A DNA stretch of 64,000 nucleotides from Nymphaea colorata (GCF_008831285.2 NC_045143.1:7573503-7637502), one strand, 5' to 3'. Shown: positions 23,567 to 36,340, counted from the first letter of the stretch. The notes: generated from the sequence alone by a model not told the origin. Translations and numbers: made by a program.

Positions 23567-23843
23567 AATGCTCAACGACAAGTTACCAGAAAGAGATAAA
23601 CCATGCAATATTCACGTATCAATTTTAGCTTTCCTTTTAGGATGTCAAGAATATGCATACGTAATTCAATGTCTTACTTTGATCTCCTGGTGTGTGCAAT
23701 CGAACATTTCCTCGAGCGGTAGCTTGTAAGAAGTAGAAGCAGGCCTGTCTGCCAGTCTTGGCTGTTGATGCTGCTGCTGGTTCTGTTACATGTATAACAC
23801 AATCACAGAAGTTAGTCTCAGAAATAAGCTCTCTCCCTCTCTT

Positions 23844-23889
<46 letters not shown>

Positions 23890-26371
23890 CCTCTCTCTCT
23901 CTCAAAAGATCTCTCTCCACATCTGAAAGAAAGATGAGAATGCAATTCTAGGCAGCTTCTTGGTAGGGACATTATAGGTGAGCAAGACAAACGGGTGCAC
24001 CTGAAATTTTTCAAGTTGGAGGAGCAATCTGGAGACATGAATGGAGTCGTCCGTGATAAGTGAAGTCTGGTGCATTGGAGGCGGCAGAACTGTGGAGATG
24101 GGATCAGAAGGCCTGCTGATATGGAAGGCTGCTCTTGCCACCTGATGCTGATCATGTGCCATGCCAAATACTGCATTATTCTCATGCTCCTCATGCTCTT
24201 CTCGCCTGCCAAGAGTGCACTGTGTTGAGCTCTCTCCAGGACCAGCACTCTACAAAGCAAAGGAAAAGATTAATGCCCATTTCTCATTATTATCACCATG
24301 AACACCGCCATGATCAGCATCATTATCACACCACCACCATCTTAGGACAAATCACTCACTTTTTTACTACTAGAACATATGAAGTTTCTTGTCTGGCTCT
24401 AATGGATGAGGACAATGAAAAATTCGGGGTTTCACATGGGGATGGCGCTCTGTACGTTCCCTAGAAAGAAGGTGCTATTAAGAATAGACCGAGTAAAGCA
24501 GAGAAACGACGTGAAAAGAAGTAAAAGATGGAAACACCAGGCTTGCGTGGTCTGGTCTTTGTCCTATGAAATTTTATGGACCAGAAACGAAAGCAGAACA
24601 TTCTCTGCTGAAAATAGAGGTGGAGAAAAACTCCTAGAGAAATCCTAACAAAAGGGTCATGAAATATTCTTACTTGGAGAAGACAACAAGCAGAGTTGGG
24701 GGTGCACCACTCTAAGAAGTGAACTTCAGGTAATATCCTCTCAAAGTCGGACGGATTACACAAGCTCAGCAATAATGTAAACTAAAAATAGAAAAATCTG
24801 GAAAAAAAAAAGAACTTGATATTGTACATGTGAATAAATTGCATGCCAAATACGATTTTTTTTCCTATTTATCTAAAACATTTTCATAATCAAGAGATTG
24901 AAATTAAACATACATGCATAACGGAAAGCCTTTTCATGAAGACATTAAATAAATTATTCATGACAAGGTTCGGTCGTTTCTCCTTTATGTTGAAACCCGC
25001 GCGTCTTAGACCGAACCTATTGAAAAGTTCAAATCTTCCTCGTTTCTCATTCTTCCTTATTACCTGTGCCATTTGTATCGTCGTCTTTATCATTTCCCAG
25101 GTAAAAAACCAGAAAGGGATCAAGAATTTCTTCTGATCAACTTCCCAAGTTAAAGAAGGAAAACGATAGATCGATCAGTTACATGTATCTACGTGATCTA
25201 AGTACCTCATCAAAGCTCTTCCTCAAAGGTGAAAAGCTGAAGGTATCGGTTTTCATCTGCCGGACGTCGAACGATGCATAACCTGAAAATGCAGTTCTTG
25301 GGAGTTGATCATCTCTTGGCGTGGCATCTTTGGAGGAAGAGCTCCCACTCCCACCTTCGATCCTATAATCATAGACATTCTCCGTGCTTGATTGAGAGTT
25401 GGCCGTCAACCTCTCAGCAGGCGGAGTACTGTTCTCTCCATTTGTGGCCCTGCTGATCTCTGATGACCAACTGCACTGTCGAGGCTGCGTCTGGTAGAAT
25501 ATCTTGGAAACCACAAGCTCCCCTTCTTTCTCCTCCTCTTGCTGGCCTAAGTGGTACTGGTGCATGACCCAGTTGGTCTTTTCAGGCTTCCTTTGTTTCC
25601 CGAAGTTCGTGTAGAGGACCAATATCTTCTTGCAGCCTCTCTGCTTCCCGCTCACCATTACAGGCCTTGTCTTCCCCGTCTTGTGCCACCTTGTCTCCCC
25701 TCCCTGTACATCACATTCTGTCTGGACCTTCCTTCTCTTTCTTGTTCCTGTCGTGTACGCCTTGGACGGCCTATGGAAGAAGTGCCTGCTAAGCCCGTCC
25801 TTCGTCACACCTGGATCAAGTTGTTACGAGATTGTCACAGACGCTTCCCTCACAAGGTTTGCTTATTTTTTACTTCTCTTTGGAAGATGACTTTTGATCA
25901 GCAACCAAGTCAAAATTATATGAACAAGCTATGAATAATATTTTTATTATGCACTGTTGTTCGGACAAGAACACTATATTTCAGGGAAAGTTTTTTCTTA
26001 CTAATTAAGAATCACTTCTTCCGTAGTACTACTATATTGGGAATCTGAAATTCTATTGTAAAACGATGAGATGCACTATTGATTTTTATAGAGAGAGATA
26101 AGAGAGAGAGAGTGAGACCTGGGAGTTTTTCTGGGTGGGTGTAACAAATACCATCTTCCCCTTCGATGGTTGGAATGAACTCATCGATCAACGGGTGAGC
26201 CTTCGACTGCTTGGACTGCACCTTTGCTTCAAGATGTTCTATCAGCTCTTGATCTGTTGGGTCGAATTTCACACCTGCCGGAAGCCCCACCCAGTCCTGA
26301 AAAACATGCACCATCATCATCTTCTTCAACCTCAAGATTCATCCCCACCAAAAATGGAGATGTATTCTGGT

Positions 26372-26405
<34 letters not shown>

Positions 26406-26537
26406 AGAACATACTGGTCTGGACTGAAGCTTGTGCCCACATCCCGGGCATTGCTTAGATCCACAGAGCTGATGCTCTTCAAGCTTTGCATCAATAAGAC
26501 TGGCACCACTGATTGACGAGATGCGGCCCTTCTCCAT
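23190..26537 (-). CDS. NAC075: NAC domain transcription factor, NAC075 type
   Basis: A plant-specific DNA-binding transcription factor. The NAC075 and SND2 relatives in Arabidopsis act in vascular and secondary-wall development and flowering (established for them; inferred here). Exons: 26415-26537, 26119-26296, 25206-25810, 24001-24249, 23678-23782 and 23190-23276, all GT-AG with frame kept, giving 448 residues. The N-terminus has the subgroup motif [20 protein letters not shown] (residues 15-34) with three closely placed cysteines. The NAC domain begins at about residue 46 ([18 protein letters not shown]) and continues through [20 protein letters not shown] (110-129, a likely nuclear signal), [11 protein letters not shown] and [10 protein letters not shown]. 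The C-terminal signature LEEMFDCT and [10 protein letters not shown], ending in HHHG, matches NAC075 and not SOG1. The start is the ATG giving MEKGR; the frame is open upstream to another ATG at 26732, but that extension has no family counterpart. Introns 1, 2 and 4 carry GA/CT tracts. Confidence 0.94.
23829..23903 (+). repeat. CT-rich microsatellite in NAC075 intron 4
   Basis: About 75 bp of nearly pure CT on the plus strand, hence GA on the transcript strand, within the intron between the exons at 24001-24249 and 23678-23782. Confidence 0.9.
26378..26403 (+). repeat. (GA)n tract near the 5' end of NAC075 intron 1
   Basis: On the transcript strand this is a CT tract about 11 bp inside the 118-bp first intron, close to the donor GTATGTTC (26414 downward). 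It makes up a fifth of a very short intron. Confidence 0.9.
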
Positions 26538-27190
26538 TCTCCCCACGAAGCCAAAACGGTTCACCGTTACAACCGAATCATAATTCTCCGGCCGGCCGTC
26601 GGCGTTCTCTTCGATTCTGCAACTCAGCAAGAGAAAACCGCCGGCTTCCTGCAAAATTAATTTCACTAGTAGAGCCTCCCCAATCAAAGGAAAGCGCGAC
26701 GATTTCTTCCCATCAACTCTCAAGGAAAACACGAACCCCTAAGTGGTCGCCACTTGCGAGAATTGAGACCACACCCACCATCCAAATTCAGCTACTGCTC
26801 TTCGAAAACATGCCATCCGGCCTTCACTCTGATACATGAAAAAGAATAACCCTCAGAAATGAGAAAAATATGACTACCAACCAAGGATCCATCTGTCTGC
26901 TAGTCATGCTCTTCTCATTCTTTCAACCATGAAAGTTTCAAACGAAACCGCCGATAGTTGAAGCAGAACGAATGAAAGAAGACCACATAGTGAGTTCTTC
27001 TTGGTGAAGGAGGGGCGAGGGGGGAGAGTGTGGAAACCAAGTGAACGGCGAGAAGAAGAAGATGGAGAAGAACAGACGCGCTCTACTTTAACTGAAGCGA
27101 AATGGAAAAGTAAAAGGTGCAGAAACCCTCCACCTTTATGCTAAAATTAAGCAGGGGGTGCACGTAGTCTCTGTGTAGCAGCGAAAACCC
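26538..27190 (-). promoter_or_regulatory. NAC075 5' leader and proximal promoter region
   Basis: The region directly upstream of the NAC075 ATG includes an in-frame ATG at 26730-26732 that would add 65 residues, and other upstream ATGs, so the leader may contain upstream frames. GA-rich sequence (27005-27080) fits a plant core promoter region. AAACCCTA occurs on the plus strand at about 27184. The transcription start cannot be placed. Confidence 0.4.
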
Positions 27191-27742
27191 TAGCTGTATT
27201 TTTTATTTAATGGCTTAATTATTTAATAAAGCAAAAGAAAGAAGAAAAACCTGCACCCTACAAGCTGTTTTTCAAATTAAAAAAAGGAATCATAAACTGT
27301 AATTGTCTATAAAAAAATTTAAAAATAATTAGAAAAAAAAAAGAAAAAGAAACACCAACCTCATGTATGGATGGAACTTGGAAGTGAGATCTCCAAACGC
27401 AGAGAACAGCTAACGTTGCTGCAATTGTTCAATCATAAAGGGAACCGTGAGAATAAGCAAATTAAAGGGAAAAAGGGAGAAATGAATGAAAGGACTCACA
27501 TGGGCTTTTGATCTTTTGGTGTGAAAACTCAACTTGCGGATACCATCATTCTTTTTGCCATGAGGGCTGCTGCACAAGAGAGGGTGAACTTGAGGTTTGC
27601 TTGAAATGCAAGGCAGTTGATCAGTAGTACACTCGATGGATCCGAAGAAAAAAATAGTTTTTATCAATATAATATAATATGGCGCCGTGAGAAAGCTTTC
27701 CTCACAAGCACCACGCCGTATGCAGTTCCAGTTCACATATAC

Positions 27743-27792
<50 letters not shown>

Positions 27793-29690
27793 TTCAAAGA
27801 GTACCAAGTATACAAGTGTAATCTGCATGCATGTTCCAAAATACAAATTGACATAAAAATCAAGGGTTTCTTAACATGTAAGAGGTGTTTTAGAAGCCAA
27901 ATTATCAATCATTTTGATTTCAAATACTTGGAAAACTTTATTTAAAAAGCATATTTCTTTTATAGATTCATAACGTATTATATATATAGAAAATTTGAAA
28001 TAAGCCAAACTACCACTATATACGGATCGTTTTTTTTGTTTTTAATATCGTTAAAAACAATCGTAAAAGAAGTATTCTGTTACTAAAAACTGTGGTTGTG
28101 GTTAAACAACCGGTCTTCATAAATGCACATTTTACAATAGGTTTCAGCAATACAAAATGAAAGATAATCTTTCAGCCATAGAAGCAGCCAGTTGATTTAT
28201 ATGTCTCGAGTACTGATGAATTGTATAACAGTACCATTCAACACCATGTGTGACCTGAACGATGGTGGGCCGCCATAGAACCCCCATCGCTTGTCTTGTG
28301 TGGTACAACACTTTACGAGTGCTACAGATCGAGCATCAAATGTGCTAGTGAACAGTTGACAACTGCAAGATATCGAGCATTATAGAAGAACCCTAAGAGC
28401 TCCCATCTTTAGCAGAGTAATTCGGCTTGTTTATTCTTTAATTTCTTTGTATGTATACATGCAATTTTATGATAAGCGAGAGGCTAATCCCACAACCGGA
28501 GTCAAGTATTCCGCTTGTTCTTAAGCTTTTGTATATTGATAAACACAACCAATTTATGGTAGTTGAAAAGTAACGTGTATTAATTATGTTTTAAGTGTAT
28601 TTCTAAATACAGTGTTCGGACCACGTACATACGTGTATGAACGAATCCTTTTCTTTAATCAAGGGAATAAATGGTAATCAAGAATGCATATCCGAAAAGG
28701 GGAGAAGTCATTCAACAAGTTTTTCTTATTCTGTCCCCCCGCCTTTGTCCTCTTGCTTTAAAGAAAAAGAGAGAAAGATAAAAAATCAATGCTTAAGAAC
28801 GATCGTTGGTGAGAACAGGGATCATGGGAATAATGTGTTGTGTGGTGCACTGGGTTGGGTACGACCGGAGGATAAAGTTAGGTCCGATTAGTTCCACTGT
28901 TCACGACCTAATCGGGTCGGCGACTCTGTAATTTCTTCTTCCGCACTCCATTTTTTCTGGGGGTTTCTGTTCTCAGGCCCACAATGGCAGCCGAATTAGG
29001 TGATGTGACACAACTCGAAATCCATCCATCTCCTGCTTTTATGTTTTGTTTTGTTTTTCTTTTGAGTGGTCCATATTGCCGATCGTCGTCACTTGTCAGG
29101 GCCCATTGTCGATCGATCTATCGGCTGATTTGTTGCCTGAATCATAATTCAGTCGTCGACGACGACGGTGGCGGTCGGTTTTGTTTGGGACGGGGCCAAG
29201 AAGAAGACGTCGTGGTCAGATGGGCCTAGAGCGCGTCGCTTTTTCCTGCTCTGTCACATCATTTGATACGAGCTTTCGCTTTCCATGGCTGGCTGTTATT
29301 CCAAGTCCAAGCAAAGGCCTAGCACCGCCAAAGTGTTCGGGTGTGCGGCTGTTCTGTTCATGGTCAAGCTAGTTATATATCAGATTGAGTTGGGTGTGCC
29401 CTTAGGTGCATGCAACCCAGTAAGAACAGAGAAATATTTTAGTAATTTATTAAGAAAACTGTTCTTTCTAGTCTTTTTACTTTTTTTCAATTTTTATTTT
29501 TGTTTTCACAAAAAGTTTTTTTTTGTCATATTTTCGTCAGCATGGCACATAAAACCTGCAAAGTTATATCTAAGGGTGATCTACATATCTTGGGGGTAAG
29601 AAGGATTAAATAGAAACTTTAGCTTTTACCCTCCTATTCAACGAGGTTTCTTTCACACTTTTCCATAACACATAATCATGTACTTGAATG
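27190..29690. other. Intergenic DNA with no recognised gene
   Basis: It holds a (GA)n tract at 27748-27787 and several short frames. The frame at 28984-29229 plus (MAAELGDVTQLEIHPS, then a hydrophobic run) follows a GC-richer patch with CG dinucleotides, but I find no family match and no clear splice partner. Nothing else stands out. Confidence 0.45.
27748..27787 (+). repeat. (GA)n microsatellite, ~40 bp
   Basis: An uninterrupted AG dinucleotide tract of about 20 units in intergenic DNA upstream of NAC075. Confidence 0.95.
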
Positions 29691-29699
29691 CAAAATTAT

Positions 29700-29920
29700 T
29701 AAGCCCCACTTTTGATATACTTATAAACATGGAATTTTAGAATCAAAATTTTCAATTTAAAAAAAATTGAAATTATTAAACAAACAAGGTATTTTGTTTC
29801 TAGAATTAAGGAGCTGAAACTTCAAAATTTTGATTCCATTCTAATTTAGTTTGAGGAGAAATTATAGGTTTTGAAATTTATTCTTAAAACAAAGTTTTAA
29901 ACCATCAAACGCCCTCTAAA
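29700..29920. mobile_element. Miniature element, GCGTTTGAT-ended family, copy 1
   Basis: An about 220-bp element with ends CCCCACTTTTGATATA on the left and, on the other strand, GAGGGCGTTTGATGG. Its interior (AAACAAACAAGGTATTTTG, then TTCTAGAATTAAGGAGCTG) matches the copy at 33339-33549. It has no coding capacity and is AT-rich. Confidence 0.65.
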
Positions 29921-30280
29921 ATATCCTTATCATGTCTAAGGTAAAGTCAGTCCTCCAAGGGCAATGAGATTTCGAAAATATCCATTTAGAAAGGGTTAAA
30001 ATGAGTCCAAATCTCCTTGATGCGTATGTGTTAGAGCTAGCACTAGCATGGAATGAAGTTGATGCAGGTTTTTATGTTAGAAGAGAAACACAAAAACAAA
30101 TTTAAGAAAATGTTTAAAACCCATGTTATAATGTCGCCATGGAAAATATATATTTTTAACTTAAGAAAGGTTTGATTACTTGAGATTTGAAACCTAGGGA
30201 TGTGACATGGATATGGGCATGATTTTGTTAATGTGGCAAAAAATCTATGTTAAAATCCACACATCTTAGGTCAGACCTAA

Positions 30281-30434
30281 GAGGTTGTTTAGTAGTATAA
30301 ACAATTTGTAAGTATCTTGTGAATCTACATCAAAGATTAATGCAAGTTTATCAAATATTGTATGAATTTGCTTCAATCTTTGAGATAGATTCATAAAATA
30401 CTCACATAGTGTCTCTATTGTTGTTGTCTACTGC
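30281..30434. mobile_element. Degenerate miniature element, TTGTTTRGTA family
   Basis: Begins GAGGTTGTTTAGTAGTATAA right after TAA (30278-30280) and includes the family core with TTTGCTTCAATCTTT and AGATAGATTCATAAAATACTC. The right end is weak, next to another TAA at 30435-30437. It is probably a non-autonomous PIF/Harbinger relative of the copies at 38644 and 58595. Confidence 0.5.
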
Positions 30435-30815
30435 TAACGCTCACACCAGCCCAAAGGGGGTCAATAAGTGCATATTTGGGACTGATTCTCAAGAGGGATT
30501 TTGTCCACATATGATTCCATTGATGTTGCCTGTCTCTTAAACTTTCTTCGTTCGTATTACCAGATGGAAGTTCTTTTCGGAGAATCGGATCACCTTTCAC
30601 AATATACAAAACTAAGAAAATATCACATGAATCTGATCAGCAACTCAGGTATTATAAATCAATCTTGACTTGTGGGCTCACAATATTTGACTTAAATTTC
30701 ATATCCTTGCGATTCTTTTTTGAGATTATCAAATTTTGGACTCACCCTTTCATATACCTAGCAACTTATTATTTGGACTTTTGATTTCTCATTTTACCTT
30801 TCATATTATTGAGAC

Positions 30816-31128
30816 TAGGCCTGGCCAACAGGCCGGTTTGGCCTGACACTCGAAACTCGAAACCAGGGCTCCGGATCAACACAACACCTAAAATCTGAGA
30901 CTGAGTTTGACCTTGGTCCAACTCGATTAAATTATATATATATTAATATGAAATAATATATAAATATAACTAATTGTAATAAAATATTATAATTACATAT
31001 ATATATATTATAAAATATATATTAAAAAATATTATGGAGCTGAACCAGGCTTAGTTGGGACCACCCGGTGCCTTTTTTAGAGTTCAACTCGAGCCCAAGC
31101 CGATTACTCAACCCAACGTCCAACCTTA
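30816..31128. mobile_element. hAT-like miniature element, TAGGCCTGGCC ends
   Basis: The left end TAGGCCTGGCCAACAGGCC and the right end (other strand) TAAGGTTGGACGTTGGG are imperfect inverted repeats. GC-rich ends enclose an AT-rich core. No matching 8-bp target duplication was found, so the exact ends are uncertain. Confidence 0.5.
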
Positions 31129-31984
31129 GTTCGAAGTGACAACTCACTATTTAGAAAAGACCTAAAAACTCTTTATTTTGTTGTGTGCTGCCGGAGGACC
31201 TGAGTAAGGTATGCTATATCCATAAATTAGAGTTTTTACAATCTAAGAAAATGACACCCACAAAAATATACCAAATAACGCTCTTTCTACCCACTAGCTG
31301 CCCTTCCAAACTATACATTATTAAACGTTGGTAGGAAACAAGGAAAAAAGCCGGGGTTCTTATGCCCTTTTTGACTCGATATCGCCACTTATCGAGAAAG
31401 TTCCCAGATCTTTGGTCCGCAAACCAAGACCATGTTGGGTTTTCAAAATGATAAGGTCTTATTTTCAGACCAGTTTTTTAAACTCCTTTCTCCTTCCCCG
31501 CTTTATTTCCTATCCCCCTTTCTTTGTCTTTCTTTCTTTTTAGTTTTCCTTTTCTTACAATTATAAGATAGAAAAGAGGCCTTAAAATCCGGACTTAGTT
31601 TGAATTTCACTCATTTCCTAACTTTCCAAATTGCGATAGTTGCTGCTTGACCAGAATGAACAACTTTCTTTTGGTTTTTTCTTTGGGCCTTTACAGGAGG
31701 TTCCAGTGAAACTGTTGCTCCATCCACATATTCTTAAAAGAGGAAGAGTTAAAATCCGTATTCTATTTCTTCAGCAGTGTGAGATCTGACCATAAAAGCT
31801 CATGCAAGATTTGGACTTTGTTACCATCTTCAACTTGATTCTCCTCTTATCACGGACTCTCCGCTTAGGAGGTCGTGATTGTTGGGATTTGATTCGCGGT
31901 GAACAGCACCTCCAACAGCTCTGGTTTTGCCACTTGTCTTTCAGCACCTTTGTCCTAGAATGGGTGAGAAGCATGAGCGACATA

Positions 31985-32618
31985 TAAGGGTGAACAACGG
32001 AGCTCTACTTGTTAAAGCTCTGCTCTTGAGCGAGCTCGAGCTGAGTCACTTGCTTAATGAGTCGAGCTCGAGTTCATGAGTCGACTCGTTCAAATAATCG
32101 AGTTGAGTTCGAATTCAGCACGTAACTGCCGAGTCGAGCTTGGGCCTTAATCGAATTTGTCGAACCTTAATCAAGTTGATATATTCAAATGAGTTTACGA
32201 GTTTGTCGAGCCTTAATCGAGTCGAGCTCGAGCTCAACACGTAACGATGAATAACAATTCTATTCAAACGAGTTTGTCGAGCCTTAATCGAGTTGAGCTC
32301 GAGCTCAATAGGTAACAATGGATATCAATTTTATTCAAACCAGTTTGTCGAGCCTTAATCGAGTCGAGCTCGAGCTCAACAGGTAACGATGGATATCAAT
32401 TTTATTCAAACCAGTTTGTCGAGCCTTAATCGAGTCGAGCTCGAGCTCAACAGGTAACGATGGATATCAATTCTATTCAAACCAGTTTGTCGAGCCTTAA
32501 TCGAGTCGAGCTCGAGCTCAACACGTAATTGCCGAGTGGAGCTCGAGCTACTTCGTCAAGCTATTCTCGAGCTCGAGCTAACTAAACTCGGACTCGACTT
32601 GGCTCGTGTTCACCCCTA
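31985..32618. mobile_element. hAT-like non-autonomous element carrying a 71-bp satellite
   Basis: A 634-bp element with terminal inverted repeats TAAGGGTGAACA (31985-31996) and TAGGGGTGAACA (complement of 32607-32618). It is flanked by the 8-bp direct repeats GCGACATA (31977-31984) and GTGACATA (32619-32626), which differ at one base. Target duplications of 8 bp and these ends indicate the hAT superfamily. No transposase is encoded. Most of the interior is a tandem array of a 71-bp unit rich in GAGCTCGAGCTC and GTCGAGCC boxes, and the subterminal parts also carry GAGCTCGAG motifs. Confidence 0.85.
32190..32530 (+). repeat. 71-bp tandem satellite, five units
   Basis: The box GTCGAGCTCGAGCTCAA (GTTGAGCTCGAGCTCAA in unit 2) begins at 32221, 32292, 32363, 32434 and 32505, exactly 71 bp apart each time. 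Units 3 to 5 are almost identical; units 1 and 2 differ at a few bases. Each unit has the self-complementary core GAGCTCGAGCTC. A diverged partial unit precedes the array at about 32130-32189. Confidence 0.95.
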
Positions 32619-33265
32619 GTGACATATAGTCAGAGTTGCCCACACCAGCCTCACAAAAAACTTGGTTATTTTCATATTTGTGTTTTAAAAAATTAACTCA
32701 TTTACATATAATTGTGAACCTGAAGATCTTAGAGTTTTTTAAACAATATCCCTCAAACCAAAATTCCTAGCTCCGCCACCCGATGAGGAATGAGGCCTTG
32801 TTTCCAAAATTTTTAGTATTTTAGTCATATCAAACTCGACCAAATCCTGTTTTCGAAGTATTTGAAATGTCCATATCCAAACAGTTTATATCACCATCTA
32901 ACCCAAGTTGGTCGCATGGTGACAAATTTGGTAGCATAAAGAATGTCTCTGTCTGTTTAAGCATGCGTCCGTTTAAGCACATACAATAAACAAGGGCAAT
33001 ATTTCAAGCTTAATTTTCAAGCATACATCGTCGTCACGCATGCTTACTACATCTATACATAAAATATACATATATTCCATTTCTATTATTCTGTATCACT
33101 TGTATAATAAGTCTACATATGCAATTTGTCAGGCACGGTTCAACAACAAGCGCATCTATGTCAATTATTTAACGTACACTACACTGACTAGATTTTTAGC
33201 AGTCTTAGGGGTAACCACATGTACTTTGCTTCATTCTCTGTCTTTATTTTTAATTAAAGTACTTG

Positions 33266-33616
33266 AGGAGATCCGGATTTGGTTGAGGATGAGAACCAGA
33301 TCCACTAATTGGATTCATGGAGACTCGTATCTTTGTTTTGGGAGCGTTTGATATATCTAGAATCGTTGAATCTTAGAATCAAAAGACTGATTTTTTAAGA
33401 AATTAGAATTCGTAAACAAACAGGGTATTTTGTTTCTGGAATTAAGATACTGAAACATGAAATTTTGATTTCCTTTCAGTTTGAAGAGGAATTATGATTC
33501 TGAATTTTTCATTCTTGAATCAAAATTCCAAACCATCAAACACACTAAAAACTTGGAGAGATGTAGGTTGGGTTAAGGATGAGATCCAGATCTAGTAATT
33601 GGATTCACGGAGAATC
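33266..33616. repeat. Direct repeat pair (~60 bp) flanking a miniature element
   Basis: 33266-33330 and 33556-33616 share GAGGATGAGAWCCAGATC or its GTTAAGGATGAGATCCAGATC variant, then TAATTGGATTCAYGGAGA. The miniature element at 33339-33549 lies between. The pair may be a local duplication into which the element inserted. Confidence 0.7.
33339..33549. mobile_element. Miniature element, GCGTTTGAT-ended family, copy 2
   Basis: Ends GGGAGCGTTTGATATA and, on the other strand, AGTGTGTTTGATGGTTTGG. The interior matches the copy at 29700-29920 (AAACAAACAGGGTATTTTG, then TTCTGGAATTAAGATACTG). About 210 bp, no coding capacity. Confidence 0.7.
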
Positions 33617-33619
33617 TAA

Positions 33620-34321
33620 TTCCAACTTTATGTGGCCTGAACCTGAACTTTATGAAAACCATTGCCTTTGCTTGGTGCTCTAGTGGTCTTGAGCTGTTGT
33701 CAGATGTTTACCAGAGTCGCACTTTTTCTTCTCAGTTGAACGGTCTTTGTTAAAGATCTAGAGCATCCCAACTCAGATTGAAGAGGTCGTCGTTTTTATG
33801 TTGGAAAAAGCCAGAAGATCGTATCTTACAGAAGCCCAAAAAATTATAATGTGGAAGCAAAGATTTGGAAAATAAGTTGGAGAACAATATCAGCAGCTTT
33901 TGGAGATTATCTGGTGATTTTAATTGTTAAAGATGACTTTGAACACAAGTTGTGACCCAAGAAACTTGTATCTCAAAAGAAAATCGAACTCCTGTCTGCA
34001 TTAACCCATGTTGCAAGTAAAACTTATTTTCCCATCGTCTTTCTCTAACAAAAAGATTCAATCTCACGAGTTGAACCCGTGTTGCAAGTCTTTTTATATA
34101 TATAAATATGTGTGCGTGTGTATGGGGAAAATGAGTTCAATCGGTTTATCTAGGAATTGCTTTACCAACTTTTTTCTGCCAAGTTTCTTCTTTCTTCTTG
34201 TTGCTTTTCAACTTTGCATTTCACGACTTTCTTCTCCTCCACCTCAAGATAGGTAGAATATAGATAAAGAAGTGAAGATACTCGAAAACGTAACCTCATT
34301 CTATAATTGGTTTTACTAACT

Positions 34322-34401
<80 letters not shown>

Positions 34402-35858
34402 GATAGGAATTGTTTAAGCATTCGATAGGAATTGTTTAAGCCATTGTAAAAATGCCCCTCAATGGAGGATACGAATGAGTTTCCTTAATTGAAATTTTCT
34501 ATCATTTGAAAGGCATTTCAGTATCTTGAAAATATAATAAGGTTTTCATTTTTTTCCAATATGCTTTTAAAATCAGTGGCCTAAATGATTCTCATCAGGT
34601 GTGCATTTTTATTTCTTCTTCTGTTTTTGCGTTTTTGCGGTATGTTTTTTTACGGATTGTTTTTGTATTTAAGAGACCTCTTGTCTTCAAATTTTGTTAT
34701 ATATTTCTATTTTATCAGTTCTCTTTTTTTCTCTCTCTCTATCGTATCAGCATGGTCACATCTGCATGGTCCATTTTCCACACAAATCGAAATTCCATTT
34801 TTTTATGAAAAATAATTAATAAAATACGTCGGCTCAACTTTCCAGGCACCAGTCAATCCCTATCCGATTTCAGCAAACAGCTTTAGTAACTAATAATTAT
34901 TCAAAATTGGGACGTTAGGACTTCGGACGCACAATCGTCACCCCGGACGTCATTGCCCATTTGCATGTTTCCCAGCATTCCCATAGTTCACGTCAACTAG
35001 ATGTCGTCTATTTTCATCTTTAGCGACAAACGGGAAGCTATTAACTTCATCAACTTAAGAACCAGCTATTAGGTCGGCAAAGCTATCACATAGTTCGTTC
35101 ACTCTCTTGCTTGTTCAATTATACATCGCCATCTTTGGATATGGATCTAGGATTGAACCTTGATGTGAGTTTTGGATTTAGCTCAGATATTTTGGATTTG
35201 GATCCATAAAGTTCGCCAACCAATCATGCGTCTTTTAATGTAGAATGCAAGTTTTTTCAGCATGTTTTGATTGGATCCATGTGAAGTTTCCTTGTTGATC
35301 AAGAGCTGAAAGCCAAGTTGGTACTAGAGACCCTCATTGGCTGGATCTGAACCTGATATGTCCCTTACATAAATCGGCAGAAGTCTGCCAAACACCACCA
35401 CATCTATGATCATGAGAAAAAGGAAGGAATAACTCAGCAACAACATTGAAGAGTAAAATTCAGTTTCTAGTTTTAAGCTCTTTAAGACTTCATACAGGTT
35501 GAAGTTTTTTTCCTTTTTCAAATTCGGATCAGCACACTCCAGCTCTTATATTGTAAACCATACATGTTCTCTTATATTGTTCTTCTTCCAAATTTTTTTT
35601 ACTAATTTGCTGTTTGTCTGAGATGTGAAAGAAATTTGATGAAAAAAACGTGCTGTTCTTCAAACATATGTTGTAGCATTCATGGTCTAAAACCTTCATG
35701 TTTTTGTTTCAAAAAACATAGCCAATATTGTTTCTTTTATAACAACTAAATGTAAAACATAATCACACGATGTCTCTTACAACAAACAAATCGAGTTTCA
35801 AAAACATAATGTTCTTCTTATCAACACTCTCGTAGTGTATCTTCTCGAGGCGTTCCTG

Positions 35859-35890
<32 letters not shown>

Positions 35891-36303
35891 AACATGGAAT
35901 GACTGTCGAGCCACATGGTCTGCCTCAAGCCGTTTCTCTTCTACTGAAATATACAAAGACTCCTTCGGTGATATTTGACAACTTGGTAGGCAAATTATTT
36001 CTCAGACTCAGAGAACATGTTAATACACATGCGAATTATTACATCCTAAGCCACTTGCTTTTCTCTTTTCTCTTGTCTTCCTAATAATCCGGAGAATGCA
36101 AAACAAGCGTTGAGAAATGGAGAATGGTTGGCGAGTGAGAAAAAAATTACTGATCAAGAAGACAAGGCACTGGCGTTTCGTGCTTGTTGCGCCGATAACG
36201 TTGCGTGTCACCAAAGGGATGCGCCTCTTTTCTTCCCAAACTCCTTGTTTTCTTCTGGACAACGTAACAGTTATGCTATATATGGTGACCTACCTCAACT
36301 AAC

Positions 36304-36340
<37 letters not shown>

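Noticed and set aside
23637-24260. 207-residue minus-strand frame overlapping NAC075 exons 4 and 5
   Set aside because: It is a different reading frame and includes a translated GA microsatellite (an ERER run). The spliced frame has clear NAC075 similarity.
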